This document shows, piece by piece, positions 1-8,589 of a stretch of 64,000 nt of DNA. Every line of letters starts with the position of its first letter. The stretch's first letter is position 1. The notes beneath the pieces were generated by a model. That model made no database searches and was not told the origin of the DNA. It was given only the letters and a program-made list of their open reading frames with translations. Source of the stretch: JAJTDS01 sp964202895 (lineage in GTDB: Bacteria; Pseudomonadota; Alphaproteobacteria; Rickettsiales; UBA1997); contig CAXNJM010000001.1 in NCBI GenBank assembly GCA_964202895.1, positions 310,001 to 374,000 of the forward strand, in the 5' to 3' direction. The position numbers were made by a program, and so were the translations under genes.

Positions 1-2
1 GA

Positions 3-308
3 TTTAATGGTGGAGGCGGTCAAGTATCTACTCATGGAGGAGGAGGCGCTGGTGGTGGATTAAATATTGGTGGAGCTGGTGCAACATCAAATGGTTATGG
101 CATTTATACAGCAGGAATTGGCAGTTATATGGCAGGAGGAAATGGTTATGCATATTATTGTCCAGAGGGTGTAGCTGGTGGTGGTGGATATTATGGTGGT
201 GGGGGACAAGGTGGCGGTGGATCATCTTGGACGGGGTCACTTGCTAGCCCAGTATTTCAAGGCGGAGTTCGCTCAGGAAATGGACAAGTCATTATTAGTT
301 GGCAGTAG
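3..308 (+). CDS. Glycine-rich protein, C-terminal part (cut by window edge)
   Basis: The reading frame is open from the left edge and ends in TAG at 306-308; the start lies outside the window. The visible 101 residues are dominated by Gly runs broken by Tyr, Asn and Ala (GGGGYYGGGGQGGGG), and the chain ends in NGQVIISW. This Gly-rich body with a terminal GNGxVxISW strand resembles the glycine-rich domain of large secreted or surface proteins in many bacteria. One Cys is visible (YYCPEG). Function is unknown and surface location is inferred from the family resemblance only. It converges on purB with an AT-rich hairpin between them. Confidence 0.6.
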   Translation, partial: FNGGGGQVSTHGGGGAGGGLNIGGAGATSNGYGIYTAGIGSYMAGGNGYAYYCPEGVAGGGGYYGGGGQGGGGSSWTGSLASPVFQGGVRSGNGQVIISWQ

Positions 309-316
309 TTTTATTA

Positions 317-345
317 AATTGAATTCATTTTATTTGAATTCAATT
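317..345. terminator. AT-rich hairpin between convergent genes
   Basis: The 10-base arms AATTGAATTC (317-326) and GAATTCAATT (336-345) are perfectly complementary around a 9-base loop. The hairpin lies between the stop of the glycine-rich gene (+) and the stop of purB (-). Position suggests a bidirectional terminator. There is no long T tract, so this is an inference from symmetry and location. Confidence 0.5.
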
Positions 346-350
346 AAATA

Positions 351-1676
351 TTAATTGCCAAAAACTTTAGAAAATATGTAGTCAACCGCCTTTAGATGAT
401 AAGAAATATCAAAAATTTTAGCGATTTTTTCAGCATTAAAATCAGCATTAAAATGCTTTTTAACCTCTTCATCTTCTTGTAGTAATTTACAGAAATCCGC
501 ACCGCTTTGCCACACTATCATTGCATTTTTTTGCACTATTTTATAAGCATCTTCTCGTGAAATTTTTAAATCATCAATTAAGGTAAGTAATACTCTTTGA
601 GAAAACACTAAGCCGTTAAGCTTTTCAAGATTCTTCTGCATTTGCTCTGGATATATCAATAAATTTTCTAACAAGCTAGTTAATCTATTAATTGCAAAAT
701 CAAGAGTAATGGTTGTGTCTGGAGCTATCATTCTCTCAACCGCAGAGTGAGAGATATCTCGCTCATGCCATAAAGCAACATTCTCAAGAGCAGGAACTAC
801 TGCAGATCTAACCATTCTTGCTAAACCGGTTAAATTCTCACTAAGAACAGGGTTTCTTTTGTGAGGCATTGCAGAACTGCCTTTTTGACCTTTGGAAAAA
901 AATTCTTCCACCTCTAAGACTTCAGTTCTCTGTAGATGACGAATTTCAGTTGCAACATTCTCAATTGAAGAAGCAATAACTGCAAGTGTTGCAAAGAAAA
1001 AAGCATAGCGATCTCTAGGAATAACTTGACTAGAAATAACCTCTTCTTCCAAACCTAATTTTTCAGCAACATATTTTTGAACATAAGGGTCAACATTGGC
1101 GAAGGTTCCAACCGCACCAGAAATAGCACAAACCGCTATTTCTTTTTTAGCATTTTTTAATCTAGCAAGATTGCGAGAAAATTCTGCATAAAATCTTGCT
1201 AATTTTAGGCCAAATGTCGTTGGTTCGGCATGAATTCCGTGGGAACGACCAACACAAATTGTTTCTTTATGCTCAAATGCTCTTTCTTTAATTACGGCTA
1301 ACAGCTTCTCTAGACGAGAAATTAAAATATCGCTAGCCTGACTAAGTTGCAAAGAAAGAGTGGTATCCAAAACATCAGAGCTTGTCATTCCGAGATGTAT
1401 AAAACGAGAATTTTCCCCCGTTAATTCAGCAAGATGAGTTAAAAAAGCAACGACATCATGTTTAGTAACAGACTCAATTTCATCAATTCTTGCAGGATTA
1501 AACTCACCTCCGGATTTAATAAAATTTTCTCTAATCCTTTTTGCTGTATCTTCTGGTGCAATGCCAATATTTTCTAGAGCTTCTAGAGCAAATATTTCAA
1601 TATCAAACCAAATTTTATATTTGTTTTCTTGCGACCAAATTTCAACCATTTCTTTGAGAGAATAACGAGGAATCAT
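351..1676 (-). CDS. purB: Adenylosuccinate lyase
   Basis: PurB (441 aa) catalyses two fumarate-releasing steps of purine synthesis: SAICAR to AICAR and adenylosuccinate to AMP, in the cytosol. The fumarase/aspartase superfamily signature GSSAMPHKRNP is at residues 266-276. The catalytic-His region GRSHGIHAEP is at about 143-152, and TSSDVLDT at about 98-105. Length matches the compact bacterial/archaeal type. It is the last gene of a leftward run, 28 bp after hslU. purA, the partner for AMP synthesis, is at 24.7-26.0 kb. The start is the Met that begins the usual N-terminus (IPRYSLKEM), and nothing looks broken. Confidence 0.95.
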   Translation of the reverse strand: MIPRYSLKEMVEIWSQENKYKIWFDIEIFALEALENIGIAPEDTAKRIRENFIKSGGEFNPARIDEIESVTKHDVVAFLTHLAELTGENSRFIHLGMTSSDVLDTTLSLQLSQASDILISRLEKLLAVIKERAFEHKETICVGRSHGIHAEPTTFGLKLARFYAEFSRNLARLKNAKKEIAVCAISGAVGTFANVDPYVQKYVAEKLGLEEEVISSQVIPRDRYAFFFATLAVIASSIENVATEIRHLQRTEVLEVEEFFSKGQKGSSAMPHKRNPVLSENLTGLARMVRSAVVPALENVALWHERDISHSAVERMIAPDTTITLDFAINRLTSLLENLLIYPEQMQKNLEKLNGLVFSQRVLLTLIDDLKISREDAYKIVQKNAMIVWQSGADFCKLLQEDEEVKKHFNADFNAEKIAKIFDISYHLKAVDYIFSKVFGN

Positions 1677-1704
1677 ATTTTTTTAAATTAATTTTAATAT
1701 TTTG

Positions 1705-3090
1705 CTATAAGATGAATTTCGACAAATCATTGTTAACATTGATTAAATCGCCAAGATGTTGATTAACATATTTTTTATCAATATTTACTTTTATTGAATT
1801 ATCTAGATTAGATGCTTCAAAGCTAACTTCTTCAAGAATTTTCTCTAATAAAGTGTGCAATCTTCTAGCCCCAATATTCTCAACTTCATTATTAACTTGA
1901 AATGCAATCTTAGCGATTTGAGCGATTCCTGAGTCGGTAAAATTAAGAATTGCTCCGTCAACCGCTAATAATGCTTGATACTGCCTTACTAAGCTTGATT
2001 CTGGTTCTTGCAAAATTCTTGTTAAATCATTTTCGCTTAAAGGCTTTAACTGCACTCTAATGGGGAATCTTCCCTGTAATTCTGGAAGAAGATCTGCTGG
2101 TTTAGCAATATGAAAAGCTCCAGAAGCAATAAATAAAATATGATCCGTTTTTATCATTCCGTATTTAGTGGAAACCGTTGTTCCCTCAACGAGTGGTAAT
2201 AGATCTCTTTGCACCCCTTCGCGAGAAACATCCCCCCCTTTAGCATTAGATGCCCTATTGCATATTTTATCGATTTCATCAATAAATACAATTCCGTCAT
2301 TTTCAACTAATTTTACTGCATCTTTAATTATTTTATCTTCATCTATCATTTTTTCTGCTTCTTGCTCAGTCAAGATTTGCATAGCTTCTGCGATTGTAGT
2401 TTTAACTTTTTTAGTTTTTTCGCTTCCAAATGCCTTTCCTATAATATCGCTAATATTTATCATCCCTATTTGAGCACCGGGAATATCAAAAGTTGAGGCA
2501 TTATTAGATGCTTCAACAACATCAATTTCTATTTCTTTATTATCTAGCTCTTTATTATCGAGCATTTTAGAAAATTTTTCTTTAGTTTCTAATGAAGATT
2601 CTTCGCCAATAATTTTTTTAAGAATAATTTTTTTTGCTTTTTCGCCAGCCCTAACTGCAATATTTTTCTTGTTTTCTTGTTTTAAATTTTTAACTGAAAT
2701 TTCAATTAAATCTCGTATTATCGATTCAATATCTCTACCAACATAACCAACTTCAGTAAATTTTGTTGCTTCAACTTTTATGAATGGAGCATTAGCAAGC
2801 TTAGCGAGCCTTCTTGCGATTTCAGTTTTACCAACACCAGTTGGCCCAACCATTAAAATATTTTTTGGCAATATTTCTTCTGCCAAAGGTGAAGCAACAA
2901 GCTTTCTGCGATAACGATTTCTCAATGCTATTGCCACCATCTTTTTTGCATCATTTTGACCTATAATATAACGATCTAATTCATTAACTATCTCCTTGGG
3001 CGAAAGACTAAATGCTAAACTTAGATTTTTATTAACTTCCGAGTTTTCTATCAAATTATTTTGTTTCTTTTTCATTTTTATTTTTACCAT
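1705..3090 (-). CDS. hslU: HslUV protease ATPase subunit HslU
   Basis: HslU (ClpY) is the AAA+ unfoldase that feeds substrates to the HslV peptidase. The I-domain entry EIVNELDRYIIGQ is at about 33-45, Walker A GPTGVGKT at 82-89 and Walker B VFIDEIDKI near 270. The sensor/arginine-finger region ELQGRFPIRV follows. A Lys/Glu-rich I-domain insertion (about 140-230) holds a short LDNKE duplication. The N-terminus is about 20 residues longer than usual. ATG at 3090 or at 3075 (MKKKQNN) are both possible, and both overlap a small ORF upstream. hslV, normally adjacent, is not in this window. Identity is secure; the exact start is not. Confidence 0.93.
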   Translation of the reverse strand: MVKIKMKKKQNNLIENSEVNKNLSLAFSLSPKEIVNELDRYIIGQNDAKKMVAIALRNRYRRKLVASPLAEEILPKNILMVGPTGVGKTEIARRLAKLANAPFIKVEATKFTEVGYVGRDIESIIRDLIEISVKNLKQENKKNIAVRAGEKAKKIILKKIIGEESSLETKEKFSKMLDNKELDNKEIEIDVVEASNNASTFDIPGAQIGMINISDIIGKAFGSEKTKKVKTTIAEAMQILTEQEAEKMIDEDKIIKDAVKLVENDGIVFIDEIDKICNRASNAKGGDVSREGVQRDLLPLVEGTTVSTKYGMIKTDHILFIASGAFHIAKPADLLPELQGRFPIRVQLKPLSENDLTRILQEPESSLVRQYQALLAVDGAILNFTDSGIAQIAKIAFQVNNEVENIGARRLHTLLEKILEEVSFEASNLDNSIKVNIDKKYVNQHLGDLINVNNDLSKFIL

Positions 3091-3193
3091 TTTTTACTTG
3101 ATTAATATCGCCATTAAAAGTTGAAAAATTAAGCATCATTACCAATATCAGAATTATTATAGTGGTAATTATTATAATTGCGATTGCCTTCAT
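3056..3193 (-). CDS. Possible small membrane protein (45 aa) between engB and hslU
   Basis: A 46-codon frame fits the gap between engB and hslU. ATG at 3191-3193 is 13 bp after the engB stop, and the stop is at 3056-3058, overlapping the hslU start by 35 bp. The translation is one hydrophobic segment (MKAIAIIIITTIILILVMML) followed by a polar Lys/Asn-rich tail, the shape of a single-pass small membrane protein. No strong ribosome binding site is seen and I recognise no family. Spacing and the transmembrane pattern support it; AT-rich sequence can produce such frames by chance. Confidence 0.35.
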   Translation of the reverse strand: MKAIAIIIITTIIILILVMMLNFSTFNGDINQVKNGKNKNEKETK

Positions 3194-3206
3194 TTTTGCT
3201 TTGCTT

Positions 3207-3836
3207 TTAAAATGTTAAAATTTCAATAATAGCACTCTGCAATTCTGATATACCATCACCCCTAAGGGCACTAGTTTTAAGAATTTTTGGATATAAAGAG
3301 GCAAAATTTGCAACCTGTTTATTGATTTTTGCTTCAGAAATAGCAAGCTCTTCTCTTGTCGCTTTGTCAATCTTTGTTAAGATAATTTGGAATGAAGCTC
3401 CAACCGCACTCAAACTATTGAATAATTCGAAATCGCTTTCTTTCAAGCCCCTAATTGGGTCAACTAACACAAAAACTCTTTTTAAATTTATGCGGTTCGT
3501 TAAATATTCGATTGCAACTTTTTGCCAATGGCTAATTGATTTCTTGCTAGCTTTGGCATAACCATAACCGGGCATATCAACGATTATTAACTGATTTGGA
3601 TCTTCTGAATCAATTGAAAAAAAGTTTAATTGCTGAGTTCTACCCGGTGTAGATGAAGTCACGGCAATTTTTTGCCCCACCAACCTATTTATAATTGTTG
3701 ATTTTCCTGCATTAGAAGCCCCTATAAAAGCAACTTCAGGGTTTCTTTTTGGAGGAATTTGATTAATATTTCCAACTCCAGCAAAGAAATTCCATTTTTT
3801 TTCAAAAATATTTTTAGTAATTGCCATAATTTTCAA
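3207..3836 (-). CDS. engB: Ribosome biogenesis GTP-binding protein EngB/YsxC
   Basis: EngB is a TrmE-Era-type GTPase needed for large-subunit ribosome assembly. In 209 aa the G1 loop GASNAGKST is at 39-47, the G2/switch I region STPGRTQQLNFF at about 62-73, the G3 motif DMPGYGYAK at 87-95, and the G4 motif TKID near 155. The start overlaps the 3' end of rimK by 23 bp from the first Met, or 14 bp if Met at 3827 (MAITKNIF) is used. The overlap implies translational coupling. In related alphaproteobacteria engB often sits in housekeeping runs, as here. Confidence 0.94.
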   Translation of the reverse strand: MKIMAITKNIFEKKWNFFAGVGNINQIPPKRNPEVAFIGASNAGKSTIINRLVGQKIAVTSSTPGRTQQLNFFSIDSEDPNQLIIVDMPGYGYAKASKKSISHWQKVAIEYLTNRINLKRVFVLVDPIRGLKESDFELFNSLSAVGASFQIILTKIDKATREELAISEAKINKQVANFASLYPKILKTSALRGDGISELQSAIIEILTF

Positions 3837-4764
3837 TATATTTTATTATTAAATCTGCTATATCAACACCCGTAGCATCTTCTATTCCCTCTAAGCCGGG
3901 AGAAGAGTTAATTTCGATTATCTTACTTCCCTCGCTAGAACGAACCATATCAACACCAGCAATCTCAAGACCTATAACTTTAGCAACAGCAATTGCTAAC
4001 TCCTCTTCTTGTTTTGAAATTTCTACCGCCTTTGCCTTTGCCCCTAAATGAATATTTGCTCTAAATTCTCCCTCCTCTGCTTCTCTCTCCATAGAAGCAA
4101 CCACTTTATCTCCTATCACAAAACATCTGAGATCTTTGCCACGATATAGCTTTGAAGGCTCTTTCAATGTATCTTTAATATAATTTTGCACTAAAATATC
4201 AGCATCCACACTACGAAAAGCATTGATAATGCTTAATGCCGTTTTATCGGTTTCTGCAAGCATAACACCAACACCTTTGGTTCCTTGTAATAATTTTATA
4301 ATTAATGGCGATTTATTTACTATTTCAATTAAATGCTTAGTATCATAAGAAGAATTAGCAAATGCAGTAGTTGGAATTGGCAAATGGTTTTCTGCCAATA
4401 TTTGCATTGTGTGTAGTTTGTCTCTTGATTTTAAGATTGCTTGGGAGCCATTAAAGCATTTAATTTTCATTGCTTCAAATTGCCTAATGATTGCTACCCC
4501 ATAAGAAGTCATTGCAGGTTTGATTCTTGGAATTATGCAATTAAAATTTGGCACTTCTTTGCCTTTATCATAAAAAATTTGCAGATCGTGCGGAGAAATT
4601 TTTAAATAACATTTGCCGACATTTAAAAATTCAATTAAATGACCTTTTTTTAAAGCAGATTCAATGATTCTTTGATTGGAATAAAGCTTTGGGTTAGAAG
4701 CAAGTAAAGCAATTCTCAAAGCAGATTTTTCAGCTATGTTTGATATTTTTATTGACGAATTCAT
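3814..4764 (-). CDS. rimK: RimK-family ATP-grasp alpha-L-glutamate ligase
   Basis: The 316-aa ATP-grasp ligase matches RimK, which adds glutamates to the C-terminus of ribosomal protein S6; related members use other substrates. Visible features are the N-terminal pre-ATP-grasp domain (LLASNPKLYSNQRIIESA), an ATP-binding lysine region (SPLIIKLLQGTKGVGV), DLRCFVIGDKVVASMER, and the metal-binding end VDMVRSSEGSKIIEINSSPG. Its 3' end overlaps engB. Substrate cannot be decided from sequence; S6 is the default expectation. A 107-bp AT-rich spacer separates it from modA. Confidence 0.88.
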   Translation of the reverse strand: MNSSIKISNIAEKSALRIALLASNPKLYSNQRIIESALKKGHLIEFLNVGKCYLKISPHDLQIFYDKGKEVPNFNCIIPRIKPAMTSYGVAIIRQFEAMKIKCFNGSQAILKSRDKLHTMQILAENHLPIPTTAFANSSYDTKHLIEIVNKSPLIIKLLQGTKGVGVMLAETDKTALSIINAFRSVDADILVQNYIKDTLKEPSKLYRGKDLRCFVIGDKVVASMEREAEEGEFRANIHLGAKAKAVEISKQEEELAIAVAKVIGLEIAGVDMVRSSEGSKIIEINSSPGLEGIEDATGVDIADLIIKYIENYGNY

Positions 4765-4871
4765 GAAGTAGATTTTTGGCTAATTTATTTTATAAATATT
4801 TTTGTAAAAACAACAATTATAAGGCTAAAATGAAGAGATTTAACAATCGAGAATATCTAAAAGCAAGTAAT

Positions 4872-5636
4872 TTATTTAAAAATAAAGCCATTATCAATAA
4901 AAATTTTTTTTGCTACATCGCTTTTTAAAAATTTTAAAAACCCTCTTGCGATTTGCATATTTTCACCAGCTATAGCAAGAGCTTGATAATTAACTTCAAA
5001 ATCACTAGTTGCAACAATTTTAAGATTTTTTTTATTAATAGCCTGACTAAAAAGCATAACCCCATATTGCTCTTTATTTTTGCGAATTAAATTAGCCATA
5101 GAATCTCTATCTTCATTAATTTTAACAATAATTTGTAAATCGCTCAAGTTTAAATTTTTAATTATTTCGTCAATTAAAACCCCAGAAGCATTGCCACCAT
5201 TATCGATAACTAATGTTGATTTATTTGTATCTAAAAATTTTAAAGCACTATTAAAATCTAAAGATTTGTTAAAATCTTTCAAGTTAGGATTATCTATCGA
5301 AGTAGCAATTACTAAACGATCGGATGCAATATTGCTATTATTATAAAAATCTATCAAGCCCTTTTGCTTTAAAGAATCAACAATAGTGTGATGAGCGGAA
5401 ATAAAGACATCTGCGGGCTCGCCTTCTTCAATATTACTTACCAATTGAGCTGAAGAGCCAAAATTTATGGCTGTAGCAATGTTATTTTTTTGCGAATATA
5501 ATCTAGCAATTTTTGTTAAACTAAATATCATTGACTGCTCTGCTAAAATCGTTAAATTACGAGTTTGATTAGCAAAAACCTTGCTACTACCGCACATTAA
5601 GGCAAATAAAAAGACAAAAACTTTTAATAATTTCAT
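4872..5636 (-). CDS. modA: ModA-type molybdate/tungstate-binding periplasmic protein
   Basis: The 254-aa solute-binding protein has an N-terminal signal peptide (MKLLKVFVFLFALMCGSSKVFA) and two type-II binding-protein lobes. Family marks are LTILAEQSMIFSLTKIA, the FGSSAQLVSNIEEGEPADVF region that binds the oxyanion, and the late segment QALAIAGEN. ModA captures molybdate for the ModBC importer. Neither modB nor modC nor any molybdopterin gene is in this window, so it is an orphan here. It is divergent from petA, sharing a 230-bp AT-rich spacer. Other oxyanions are possible substrates. Confidence 0.82.
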   Translation of the reverse strand: MKLLKVFVFLFALMCGSSKVFANQTRNLTILAEQSMIFSLTKIARLYSQKNNIATAINFGSSAQLVSNIEEGEPADVFISAHHTIVDSLKQKGLIDFYNNSNIASDRLVIATSIDNPNLKDFNKSLDFNSALKFLDTNKSTLVIDNGGNASGVLIDEIIKNLNLSDLQIIVKINEDRDSMANLIRKNKEQYGVMLFSQAINKKNLKIVATSDFEVNYQALAIAGENMQIARGFLKFLKSDVAKKIFIDNGFIFK

Positions 5637-5866
5637 TAATTTTGATTATTTTGATAATTTAATAAAAGTGGCATTTTTAACATAGATTTATTTATGAAAT
5701 AAATTCTAGCTTTAATAAAAATTTGTGAATTATTGCTATAAACACGAGTCAAAATTATTTACAAAATTTAATTGTTTTTTTAAAAACAAACTCTATTTTC
5801 AATGCTCTAATTTTATTTTCCATTTTTTAAAAATGCAAAATCTTTATTAAAAAATAACAAAAAGAG

Positions 5867-6412
5867 ATGAATAATAACAACAATAATTCAACAGAAAACT
5901 CTCCAATTAACAATAATCGCAGAAAATTCATCACTTCAACCGCTTATACAACCGCTGGAATCGGTCTTGCTTGTGCAGTTTTGCCTTTTGTCGATAGTAT
6001 GAACCCTTCTAGCGATGTTCAAGCTCTTGCCTCAATTGAAGTCGATATCAGCAATATCAAAGAAGGTGAAGAAAAAAAAATTATGTGGCGAGGTAAGCCA
6101 ATATTCATCAAACACCGCACCGCAGAAGAAATATCATCAGCACAAAATGTTAGTTTATCCGAATTAAAAGACCCCGAAGAAGATTCAAAAAGAATAAAAC
6201 TTGGCAAAGAAAAATGGCTTATCACCATCGGAATCTGCACTCACTTGGGCTGTGTTCCAATTGGCGGTCAGGGAGATTACAAAGGCTGGTTTTGCCCTTG
6301 TCACGGCTCACAATACGACACCTCTGGCAGAATCAGAAAAGGCCCAGCCCCTAAAAACCTTGAGGTCCCACCGTATGAATTTATCAGCGAAAATCTTATC
6401 AAAATCGGCTAA
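5867..6412 (+). CDS. petA: Ubiquinol-cytochrome c reductase Rieske iron-sulfur subunit
   Basis: PetA carries the [2Fe-2S] cluster of the bc1 complex and passes electrons from ubiquinol to cytochrome c1. In 181 aa there is an Asn-rich start, a twin-arginine-type stretch NNRRKFITS (17-25), and a hydrophobic anchor to about residue 45. The two cluster loops are CTHLGC (124-129) and CPCHGS (143-148), with both Cys/His pairs and the disulfide Cys present. The C-terminal GPAPKNLEVPPY is canonical. It begins petA-petB-petC-nuoE on one strand with 29-33 bp gaps. Confidence 0.96.
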   Translation: MNNNNNNSTENSPINNNRRKFITSTAYTTAGIGLACAVLPFVDSMNPSSDVQALASIEVDISNIKEGEEKKIMWRGKPIFIKHRTAEEISSAQNVSLSELKDPEEDSKRIKLGKEKWLITIGICTHLGCVPIGGQGDYKGWFCPCHGSQYDTSGRIRKGPAPKNLEVPPYEFISENLIKIG

Positions 6413-6445
6413 ATCACTAAAATCGCAAAAATAAAAAACAAAATT

Positions 6446-7711
6446 ATGAATAACAACAAAAATCATATTGAGAACGATCTTCCAAAATCAATTACTGAAA
6501 GCTCAAAAGTCGCAAAATGGATCGATGACAGGCTCCCATTAATTTCAGCCCTTGAAAGCACTCTGTTAAAACACCCATACCCTAAAAATCTTAGCTATAT
6601 GTGGAACCTCGGCTCAATTGCCGGAATCGCCCTTGTCGTACAAATAATTAGCGGGCTATTCTTAGCAATGCATTATGTTCCTAACACCGCAATGGCATTT
6701 GATTCAGTTGAACACATTATGCGGGATGTTCGCTACGGTTGGCTTATTCGCTACATTCATGCCGTTGGAGCCTCAATGTTTTTCGTTACCGTTTACACCC
6801 ATATCTCTAGAGGGCTCTATTATGGCTCTTACAAGGCACCTAGAGAAATTCTCTGGTGGATAGGCATCATCATTTTCTTACTAATGATGGCAACTGCCTT
6901 TATGGGTTATGTTCTGCCTTGGGGGCAAATGAGTTTTTGGGGAGCAACCGTTATCACCAACCTATTTTCAGCAATACCAGTGGTTGGCAAAGCGATAGTT
7001 ACATGGCTATGGGGTGGATATTCAGTCGACAACCCTACTCTTAACCGTTTTTTTGCTCTGCATTTTTTAATGCCCTTTCTTATTGTTGCTGTAGTAATGC
7101 TACACCTAACTGCACTAAATAAATCTGGCTCCAATAACCCATCAGGGGTTGAAATTAAAAGCAAAAAAGACATCATCCCTTTTCACCCCTATTTTACAAT
7201 CAAAGATATGGTTGGATTCGTATTCTTCTTTATCATTTTTGGCTATTTTCTGTTTTTTTATCCAAACTCACTAGGGCACCCAGATAATTATATTCCCGCT
7301 AACCCTTTAGTAACACCAGCTCACATTGTTCCAGAATGGTATTTCCTGCCATTTTATGCAATTTTAAGGGCAATACCCGATAAATTAGGCGGTGTTCTTA
7401 TGATGTTTGGGGCAATCGCAATTCTCTTTGCTCTACCTTGGCTAGATAAAAGCAAAGTAAAATCAGGTGCTTATCGCCCTATTTTCCAAAAATTTTACTG
7501 GCTCTTTATTCTTAACTTTGCTTTTCTCGGCTGGCTAGGGAAAGCACCTGCCGAAGGCTGGTATGTCTGGGCTTCTCGCCTTTCAACCCTTTATTATTAT
7601 GCATATTTTTTAATAATCCTACCTAATTTACCAAAATTTGAAAAAACTCTACCTCTACCAGAATCAATTGATGAGCATTACCAAAAGCATCATAAAAATG
7701 AAAATCATTAA
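6446..7711 (+). CDS. petB: Cytochrome b subunit of the bc1 complex
   Basis: PetB (421 aa) is the membrane core of the quinol:cytochrome c oxidoreductase, holding both b hemes and the Qo and Qi sites. Visible are the Qi-side start LSYMWNLGSIAGIALVVQII, IHAVGASMFF, the Qo segment GYVLPWGQMSFWGATVITN, and the PEWYFLPFYAILRAIP signature whose PEWY Glu is a Qo-site residue. Multiple hydrophobic helices run to the end. It is a full-length alphaproteobacterial cytochrome b rather than a split b6/IV form. It lies 33 bp after petA and 29 bp before petC. Confidence 0.96.
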   Translation: MNNNKNHIENDLPKSITESSKVAKWIDDRLPLISALESTLLKHPYPKNLSYMWNLGSIAGIALVVQIISGLFLAMHYVPNTAMAFDSVEHIMRDVRYGWLIRYIHAVGASMFFVTVYTHISRGLYYGSYKAPREILWWIGIIIFLLMMATAFMGYVLPWGQMSFWGATVITNLFSAIPVVGKAIVTWLWGGYSVDNPTLNRFFALHFLMPFLIVAVVMLHLTALNKSGSNNPSGVEIKSKKDIIPFHPYFTIKDMVGFVFFFIIFGYFLFFYPNSLGHPDNYIPANPLVTPAHIVPEWYFLPFYAILRAIPDKLGGVLMMFGAIAILFALPWLDKSKVKSGAYRPIFQKFYWLFILNFAFLGWLGKAPAEGWYVWASRLSTLYYYAYFLIILPNLPKFEKTLPLPESIDEHYQKHHKNENH

Positions 7712-7740
7712 TAATAAATCATAAATTACTATTTACTAAA

Positions 7741-8556
7741 ATGAAAAATTCATTAACAAATTCAATATTTGCAATATTCACCAACTTTATTATCATTAAT
7801 TTTCTATTTTGCAATTTTGTTTCTGCAAACACAGAAAACCATAATCCAGAAATAATTTCCACTAATGCCCTACATCCAAAACAACTAAAATGGAGCTTTG
7901 ACGGCATTTTTGGCACTATCGACAGGCAATCTGCTCAAAGAGGCTTTCAAATCTATAAAGAGGTTTGTTCTTCTTGCCATGGTCTAAAATTAGCATCTTA
8001 CCGCAATCTTGCAGAAATTGGCTTCACAGAAGCAGAAATTAAACAGATTGCTAGCGAATATCAAATTACCGACGGCCCAAACGAAGATGGCGATATGTTT
8101 GAAAGACCGGCCCTTCCTTCCGACAAATTTGCTTTACCCTACCCTAACGAAAATTCGGCTAGGTCTGCTAACGGAGGGGCATTACCGCCAGATCTCTCTC
8201 TAATAGTTAAGGCTCGTCACGATGGAGCAAACTATATCTACTCAATTCTTACTAGCTACGAAGATGCTCCCGACAACTTCCCCCTAACTCAAGGCAAATA
8301 TTATAACTCTTATTTTGAAGGTAGGCAAATCTCGATGCCAGCCCCAATAAACGATGACAACCAAATTGAATATAAAGATTTAACATTTGCCAGTAAAGAG
8401 CAAATGGTAGTTGATATTGTCAATTTCTTGCAATTTATCTCCGAGCCAGAAATGGAGCATCGCAAAAAAATGGGAATTAGAACAATGATATTCTTATCAA
8501 TTCTTTTTGTCCTTATGTTAATTGCTAAAAAAATTGTCTGGAAGCAAGTAAAATAA
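7741..8556 (+). CDS. petC: Cytochrome c1 of the bc1 complex
   Basis: Cytochrome c1 (271 aa) accepts electrons from the Rieske protein. It has an N-terminal signal sequence ending near VSAN (residues 27-30), the heme attachment motif CSSCH at 76-80 followed by GLKLASYRNL, and the axial Met region of type GRQISMPAP. A single C-terminal anchor helix (MGIRTMIFLSILFVLMLIAKKIVW) holds the globular domain on the periplasmic face. It is placed between petB and nuoE, in the same direction. Confidence 0.95.
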   Translation: MKNSLTNSIFAIFTNFIIINFLFCNFVSANTENHNPEIISTNALHPKQLKWSFDGIFGTIDRQSAQRGFQIYKEVCSSCHGLKLASYRNLAEIGFTEAEIKQIASEYQITDGPNEDGDMFERPALPSDKFALPYPNENSARSANGGALPPDLSLIVKARHDGANYIYSILTSYEDAPDNFPLTQGKYYNSYFEGRQISMPAPINDDNQIEYKDLTFASKEQMVVDIVNFLQFISEPEMEHRKKMGIRTMIFLSILFVLMLIAKKIVWKQVK

Positions 8557-8589
8557 GCAATCGCAAATAATTAAAATCAATAAAATAAT

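Noticed and set aside
28..240. A His/Leu-rich 70-residue frame on the minus strand
   Set aside because: It is the antisense of the glycine-rich coding frame (GGN codons read backward) with no support of its own.
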